9,746 nucleotides of DNA from an uncultured Veillonella sp. GTDB taxonomy: Bacteria; Bacillota; Negativicutes; Veillonellales; Veillonellaceae. The notes beneath the pieces are model-generated. The model was not told where the DNA came from. It saw only the letters and a program-made list of their open reading frames with translations, and made no database searches. The translations under genes were made by a program, and so were the position numbers. Below, piece after piece: positions 6,787 through 9,746 of the stretch. Where the stretch lies: contig CALGLI010000244.1 in the NCBI GenBank assembly GCA_937930265.1, positions 1 through 9,746 of the forward strand. The letters run 5' to 3'. The stretch's first letter is position 1; the number at the start of each line of letters is the position of its first letter.

Positions 6787-7899
6787 CTAGCTTCTTTCTA
6801 ATACATCTATGAAAGCTTTCATATTATCCGTTAAATCTGGTCCTCGTCGGAACATATCGCCCCCTACAAGGAACATCGTATCCTTACCGTATATGCTCAC
6901 CAATTCAGGTAAACGCGCTTCCGTCACACCACCACCCGGTAATGGGCATGATGGTTTAATCGATGCCAAGGTTCCACGATTTACATCGCAGATTTCACGG
7001 CATAAGTCTGGTTTAAAGGTAAATCGTCCACCGTAGGATACAAAAATATTCATATCTCCGCCGAAAATACGTGGCAACAAGCCCATCCAAATGGTGGCAG
7101 CAATTCCCGATGTGCCTGGCAATGTAAATCCACCCATCATCGACGGATGGACAATTAATGGCAAGTTCAAAGAATCATCTGTGGCCAATCGATGTAGCCA
7201 ACCAAATCCAATTAAGGAAGGCGCCACCATCAGAGCTGTAGCACCTGCTTCTTTCGCATAATGGGCCCGTTCTAGCACATCTGTACCGTCTCCAGATACA
7301 TTGGCTGCATAGAGGGTATGATGGCCGCTCTTAGCATTCGCCTCTTGCACCGCATGGGCACAACGTGACACCCGATCTTTGAAAGGAGAAAAGGATTGAT
7401 TTGTCAATCCATGGTCATCCTTGATTACATCGGCACCGCCCATGGTATAGGCGTGACACATACGAGCTAGTTCTTCATTTGGTGTACCCATCGGTTTAAT
7501 GACCGCTTGAATCATAGGACGAGTTGGGGTTTGGCATAGCTCTCGAATGCCTCCTAAGCCAAACTTAGGCCCTTGAAAGACGTCAACTAAACTTGGGCAT
7601 AACTCTATGTCCACCACCCAAATGTGGGGCTGCAAGGACGAGTTCCCAAAGACTACATTTAAAAACTGTGTCACTTCAAATCCCGATGTTTCCACAGAGT
7701 AGGCAATTTTCGCCCAAAAACAATCTTCTTTTTCTTCTAAGGAAATCAACTGTCCCACCATGTGTCGGCGAGGGTCGCTTTCACCTAATAATTCGTAAGG
7801 AAATTCAATGGTTTGTTCCACCTGTATGGACCAAGCCACTTGCTTCGCCTCTTCATAGGTAGGAACATGCAATGCATAGGTTACGGAAAATGTTTCCAT
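6787..7899 (-). CDS. Form IV RuBisCO-like protein (not a carboxylase)
   Basis: The 370 residues belong to the RuBisCO large-subunit superfamily, form IV. Family landmarks are AVIKPMGTP (Lys135, equivalent to RuBisCO Lys175), GGADVIKDDH (154-163) carrying the probable carbamylated Lys160 and metal ligand Asp162, IVHPSM (His251, equivalent to His294), and glycine clusters PGGG (321-324) and VGGDMF (345-350) that bind a phosphate. Changes against true RuBisCO are Lys177 to Met, Glu204 to His (His163), Arg295 to Pro, and loss of the loop-6 Lys334 (GGRF, 290-293), so CO2 fixation is excluded. Relatives act as enolases, isomerases or decarboxylases of phosphorylated sugar acids or methylthio-sugars. 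The substrate here cannot be told. The start at 7899 is set by AAAGGAG (7906-7912). An upstream in-frame ATG at 7986 lacks an SD and would code through a leader hairpin. It lies 6 bp before walJ. Confidence 0.9.
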   Translation of the reverse strand: METFSVTYALHVPTYEEAKQVAWSIQVEQTIEFPYELLGESDPRRHMVGQLISLEEKEDCFWAKIAYSVETSGFEVTQFLNVVFGNSSLQPHIWVVDIELCPSLVDVFQGPKFGLGGIRELCQTPTRPMIQAVIKPMGTPNEELARMCHAYTMGGADVIKDDHGLTNQSFSPFKDRVSRCAHAVQEANAKSGHHTLYAANVSGDGTDVLERAHYAKEAGATALMVAPSLIGFGWLHRLATDDSLNLPLIVHPSMMGGFTLPGTSGIAATIWMGLLPRIFGGDMNIFVSYGGRFTFKPDLCREICDVNRGTLASIKPSCPLPGGGVTEARLPELVSIYGKDTMFLVGGDMFRRGPDLTDNMKAFIDVLERS

Positions 7900-7963
7900 C
7901 AGTAACTCCTTTCCCATCATTACAACTGTATCTATTCTATCTTGTGAGTATCTATGTGAAAGC

Positions 7964-8013
7964 CTGTTACACCCATTAGGATGCAACAGTTTCTAGAGAA
8001 TCTATTTTCTCTA
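7964..8013 (-). promoter_or_regulatory. Two leader hairpins in the 5' UTR of the RuBisCO-like gene
   Basis: On the minus strand, a 7-bp hairpin (arms 8007-8013 and 7994-8000, 6-nt loop) is followed after four bases by an 11-bp hairpin (arms 7979-7989 and 7964-7974, UAAU loop). The second helix pairs at all 11 positions only as minus-strand RNA, through two G.U pairs; the plus-strand version has two A-C mismatches. Both lie about 50-110 nt before the start codon. A regulatory or mRNA-stability role is likely, but no known riboswitch family is recognised. Confidence 0.5.
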
Positions 8014-8027
8014 TTCTTATAGTATGA

Positions 8028-8041
8028 CATAAGTTCTTATG
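8028..8041. repeat. CATAAG-TT-CTTATG inverted repeat downstream of the probable start site
   Basis: Two perfect 6-bp arms are separated by 2 bp, centred about 20 bp downstream of the TATAAC box. The size and position fit a repressor site. The arms are too short to exclude chance in AT-rich DNA. Confidence 0.4.
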
Positions 8042-8050
8042 AAATGCTAT

Positions 8051-8080
8051 GTTATACCTACAATTATACACTATATGCAA
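8051..8080 (-). promoter_or_regulatory. Candidate promoter(s) of the RuBisCO-like/walJ/rlmH operon
   Basis: Minus-strand TTGCAT (8080-8075), an 18-bp spacer and TATAAC (8056-8051) make a reasonable sigma-70-type promoter. A consensus TATAAT (8068-8063) lies between, but its -35 position falls in the terminator hairpin and is poor. Transcripts would start near 8045-8055 and have a leader of about 150 nt. A perfect CATAAG-tt-CTTATG inverted repeat (8028-8041) lies just downstream of the start site and could be an operator. Confidence 0.45.
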
Positions 8081-8081
8081 T

Positions 8082-8113
8082 AAAAAAGAACCTCTAATCG
8101 ACTAGGTTCTTTT
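8082..8113. terminator. Intrinsic terminator hairpin in the divergent intergenic region
   Basis: A perfect 10-bp stem (8084-8093 with 8104-8113, 10-nt loop) is flanked by A6 on the left. As minus-strand RNA it ends in a run of six U, the stronger orientation. As plus-strand RNA the stem ends in four U that are part of the stem, which is weaker. No annotated gene ends near it on either strand: the RuBisCO-like gene starts to its left on the minus strand and the aminotransferase starts to its right on the plus strand. It may end an unannotated RNA transcribed leftward from 8120-8290, or insulate the two divergent units. Confidence 0.75.
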
Positions 8114-8117
8114 CTAA

Positions 8118-8280
8118 GAATGTGGTACACTGTTACTATTATTTACTTTATCATTCTATTAGATGTTGTTGCCATCTGTATGCACACTTATAAGTGGCAG
8201 ATTCTATATAAACTTATCATGAGTTGCTATCCTCTCAGGACCTCTTATGAGTGTTTTCCACATCAGTTGACCCAACATTC
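8118..8280. repeat. Imperfect inverted repeat enclosing a possible structured RNA
   Basis: GAATGTGGTACACTG (8118-8132) is matched in inverted orientation by 8264-8280. The arms can form 13 base pairs (6+3+4) with one 2-nt bulge and one 2x2 mismatch. Inside are a perfect 12-bp palindrome CACTTATAAGTG (8185-8196) nested in ATCTG/CAGAT, and other short helices. Read leftward, the closed domain ends four bases before the terminator hairpin. This is the general layout of a small RNA or a riboswitch-type leader, but no known family could be matched and no good minus-strand promoter was seen. Confidence 0.3.
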
Positions 8281-8296
8281 TGACATTTGACATAAA
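8267..8296 (+). promoter_or_regulatory. Candidate promoter of the aminotransferase gene
   Basis: TTGACC (8267-8272), an 18-bp spacer and CATAAA (8291-8296) give a plausible sigma-70-type promoter starting near 8303. A consensus TTGACA (8287-8292) is also present, but its -10 (TGTATC, 8310-8315) is poor. TGAC recurs at 8268, 8281 and 8288. Confidence 0.45.
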
Positions 8297-8315
8297 GATA
8301 CATGCATCATGTATC
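8297..8315. promoter_or_regulatory. Operator-like perfect palindrome at the aminotransferase start site
   Basis: GATACATG-CAT-CATGTATC is a perfect inverted repeat with 8-bp arms and a 3-bp spacer. It begins directly after the candidate -10 box and ends two bases before the SD, so a dimeric repressor bound here would block transcription. No regulator gene is in view and the motif is not one I can assign to a known family. Confidence 0.55.
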
Positions 8316-8329
8316 AGAAAGGACTATCT

Positions 8330-9496
8330 ATGAACTGGAATAATTATCTTTCAACTATGACACAAACATTACCCCCTTCCGGGATTCGTAAATTTTGGGA
8401 AAAAGCCATGTCCATGGACGATGTAATCTCCCTTTGCGTGGGAGAGCCCGATTACATTCCTCCCCAACCGGTTCTTGACGAGTTAATCGCTAGTGTGAAG
8501 CGAGGCGAAACAAACTACTCCCCCAATGCAGGTATCTTGCCACTACGTGAGGCTATTAGCAATTGGTATAACCGTCGTTACCACGTACACTACGGCACGG
8601 ATGAAATGATGCTCACTATCGGTGCTAGTGAGGCCATCGACTTGTCATTACGAGCATTGCTAAATGAAGGAGACGAGGTATTAATTCCGAACCCATCCTA
8701 TGTGGCTCATCAAGCAGAAGTTCACATGTGTGGTGGCAAGGCTATACCTGTACCAACACATTTAGAAGATGGATTCAAACTTCGTGTGAACGAGTTAGAA
8801 AAACTTGTGACAGGAAAGACAAAAGCCATTTTGATGTGCTACCCAAGCAATCCTACAGGAGCCATCATGGACTATGAAGATCTATTGCCTATCGCCGAGT
8901 TCGCTAAATCCCATGATCTAATCATCATCTCCGATGAAATTTACTCAGAGTTAACCTACCACAAGGACCATGTATCTATAGCGTCCTTGCCGGACATGAA
9001 AGAGCGGACCATCATCTTAAACGGTTTCTCCAAGTCCTATGCCATGACTGGTCTTCGCATCGGTTTCCTCTGCGCTCCGGCACCATTCATTACAGCTTGC
9101 ATTAAACTACATCAGTACAGCATCGTCGCCCCTGCTACACCAGTGCAACAGGCTGCTATCGTGGCCCTCAACGAATGTGCCGATTCCGTGGTGGCTATGC
9201 GAGCAGATTACCTAGAACGACGCGATATGATTGTGAAAGGATTCCAAGACATGGGCCTACCGATTGCCGTTCCAGAGGGAGCTTTCTATGTGTTCCCTGA
9301 CATCTCTCAAACTGGTTTATCCGATGAAGATTTCTGCGAACAGTTATTAGAGCAACAACATGTAGCGGTCGTACCAGGTTCTGCTTTCGGTACCTGCGGT
9401 GCTAACCGTATCCGTTGTTCCTATGCTTCCTCTAAGGAAACCATCCAAGAGGCGTTACGCCGCATTAAGTTATTTTTAAATACTATCCATAATTAA
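8330..9496 (+). CDS. Class I/II pyridoxal-phosphate aminotransferase (aspartate/aromatic type)
   Basis: This 388-residue fold-type I enzyme would move an amino group between an amino acid and a 2-oxo acid using PLP. Visible motifs are VGEPDYIPP (37-45), GAS (98-100), SNPTG with Asn174, SDEIY with Asp202 and Tyr205, the Schiff-base Lys235 in NGFSKSYAMTG, Arg243 in GLRIG, and Arg362 in IRCSYASS, which should bind the substrate carboxylate. All catalytic residues are present. It resembles the PatA/aspartate aminotransferase branch, which includes enzymes for aromatic amino acids, N-acetyl-diaminopimelate and the last step of methionine salvage, so the substrate stays open. The ATG at 8330 is chosen because AAAGGA (8318-8323) lies six bases upstream. 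An in-frame ATG at 8309 falls inside the operator-like palindrome and lacks an SD. Confidence 0.92.
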   Translation: MNWNNYLSTMTQTLPPSGIRKFWEKAMSMDDVISLCVGEPDYIPPQPVLDELIASVKRGETNYSPNAGILPLREAISNWYNRRYHVHYGTDEMMLTIGASEAIDLSLRALLNEGDEVLIPNPSYVAHQAEVHMCGGKAIPVPTHLEDGFKLRVNELEKLVTGKTKAILMCYPSNPTGAIMDYEDLLPIAEFAKSHDLIIISDEIYSELTYHKDHVSIASLPDMKERTIILNGFSKSYAMTGLRIGFLCAPAPFITACIKLHQYSIVAPATPVQQAAIVALNECADSVVAMRADYLERRDMIVKGFQDMGLPIAVPEGAFYVFPDISQTGLSDEDFCEQLLEQQHVAVVPGSAFGTCGANRIRCSYASSKETIQEALRRIKLFLNTIHN

Positions 9497-9651
9497 TATA
9501 TACATAAAACCACATTGGACAGTAAATGTACTCATAGCAATTTTCTTCTATTGTATAGGGTACTATCTATGTATATATCATCTTATTCATGGAACCGCTT
9601 AATTGCTTTATACCTTATCCTAAATAATATTTAAACAACTATGCATACCAT
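9497..9651. other. AT-rich spacer with an 11-bp inverted repeat
   Basis: No gene is visible between the aminotransferase stop and the terminator. ATATATACATA (9496-9506) is repeated in perfect inverted form at 9568-9578. The arms are pure A/T apart from one base, so the match may be chance. No T-run or convincing promoter accompanies it. Confidence 0.4.
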
Positions 9652-9699
9652 AAAAGGGTTGTACCAACACTACTACAGTAGTTCGGTACAACCCTTTTT
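9652..9699. terminator. Bidirectional intrinsic terminator after the aminotransferase
   Basis: A perfect 14-bp stem (9652-9665 with 9685-9698) encloses a 19-nt loop that can form a further 5-bp stem (9669-9673 with 9678-9682). The plus strand runs into five T; the minus strand ends in four T. It lies about 155 bp after the aminotransferase stop and about 20 bp after a possible convergent gene end, so it can serve both. Confidence 0.88.
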
Positions 9700-9718
9700 C
9701 TATCTCTTCGATATGTAA

Positions 9719-9746
9719 TTAGGCACGTTCACAAGAGGCTGTCGTG
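9719..9746 (-). CDS. Possible C-terminal end of a convergent gene (partial)
   Basis: Read leftward from the right edge, one minus-strand frame is open for eight codons (TTASCERA) and ends in TAA at 9721-9719, about 20 bp before the bidirectional terminator. The position relative to the terminator is what a real gene end would give. Eight residues are far too few to identify a product, and an open frame this short is also expected by chance. Confidence 0.3.

Larger units (their letters stand above)
7900..8329. other. Divergent gene-free region, 430 bp
   Basis: No credible protein-coding frame fills this stretch. From left to right it holds the SD of the RuBisCO-like gene, two GTATCTAT direct repeats 20 bp apart (7928-7935, 7948-7955), two leader hairpins, promoter boxes, an orphan terminator hairpin (8082-8113), a long imperfect inverted repeat (8118-8132 with 8264-8280), a 12-bp palindrome (8185-8196), and the promoter and operator-like palindrome of the aminotransferase. 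The density of inverted repeats is high for a spacer this size. Confidence 0.7.

Noticed and set aside
6787..7899. Functional CO2-fixing RuBisCO
   Set aside because: Essential carboxylase residues (equivalents of Lys177, Glu204, Arg295 and Lys334) are replaced or missing.
7900..7986. Longer start of the RuBisCO-like gene at the ATG at 7986
   Set aside because: No SD precedes it, the extra 29 residues are unlike the family, and it would run through the leader hairpin; the ATG at 7899 has AAAGGAG at ideal distance.
8118..8280. Miniature inverted-repeat mobile element
   Set aside because: The inverted repeats are internal to a promoter region, imperfect, and not flanked by target-site duplications.
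8118..8308. 6S RNA, T-box or SAM riboswitch
   Set aside because: The closing stem and terminator suggested it, but none of the conserved sequence motifs of these families could be recognised, so only an unclassified structured-RNA candidate is reported.
8309..8329. Aminotransferase start at the ATG at 8309
   Set aside because: It lies inside the operator-like palindrome with no SD; the ATG at 8330 has AAAGGA six bases upstream.

Overview
The window looks like chromosomal DNA from a low-GC, Gram-negative-type Firmicute of the Negativicutes, most likely Veillonella or a close relative. This rests on the AT-rich intergenic DNA with strong AGGAGG-type ribosome binding sites, the Firmicute-type walJ-rlmH pair, and the style of the trigger factor, ClpP and ClpX proteins. 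The genus is inferred from impression, not from a search. No mobile element, CRISPR array, tRNA or rRNA gene was seen.

Layout. Positions 1-7899 carry nine genes, all on the minus strand, so they are transcribed from right to left: a RuBisCO-like protein (6787-7899), walJ (5974-6780), rlmH (5442-5921), a tail-anchored coiled-coil protein of unknown function (4528-5427), a two-CBS-domain protein (4054-4515), tig (2626-3954), clpP (1992-2591), clpX (756-1979) and the 5' part of lon (1-663, running off the left edge). The first five genes are tightly spaced (6, 52, 14 and 12 bp) and probably form one operon. A promoter-bearing gap of about 98 bp separates them from the conserved protein-folding and proteolysis cluster tig-clpP-clpX-lon. 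A terminator-like hairpin sits between clpX and lon, only about 20 bp before the lon start.

Positions 7900-8329 form a gene-free divergent region. Its left half holds minus-strand promoter-like boxes and a hairpin-rich leader for the RuBisCO-like gene. Its centre holds a strong intrinsic-terminator hairpin at 8082-8113 that no gene in view explains. Its right half holds inverted repeats and a promoter plus a perfect 8-3-8 operator-like palindrome for the plus-strand aminotransferase (8330-9496). A long bidirectional terminator (9652-9699) follows, and just beyond it there may be the last codons of a convergent gene.

How the genes work together. Trigger factor folds nascent chains, ClpXP and Lon degrade misfolded or tagged proteins, RlmH modifies the ribosome and WalJ is a metallo-beta-lactamase-fold housekeeping protein. 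The unusual parts are the form IV RuBisCO-like protein at the head of the walJ-rlmH operon, the class I aminotransferase divergent to it, and the structured, gene-free DNA between them. Most of the window is ordinary core-genome content. The best leads are that intergenic region and the uncharacterised coiled-coil/CBS pair.
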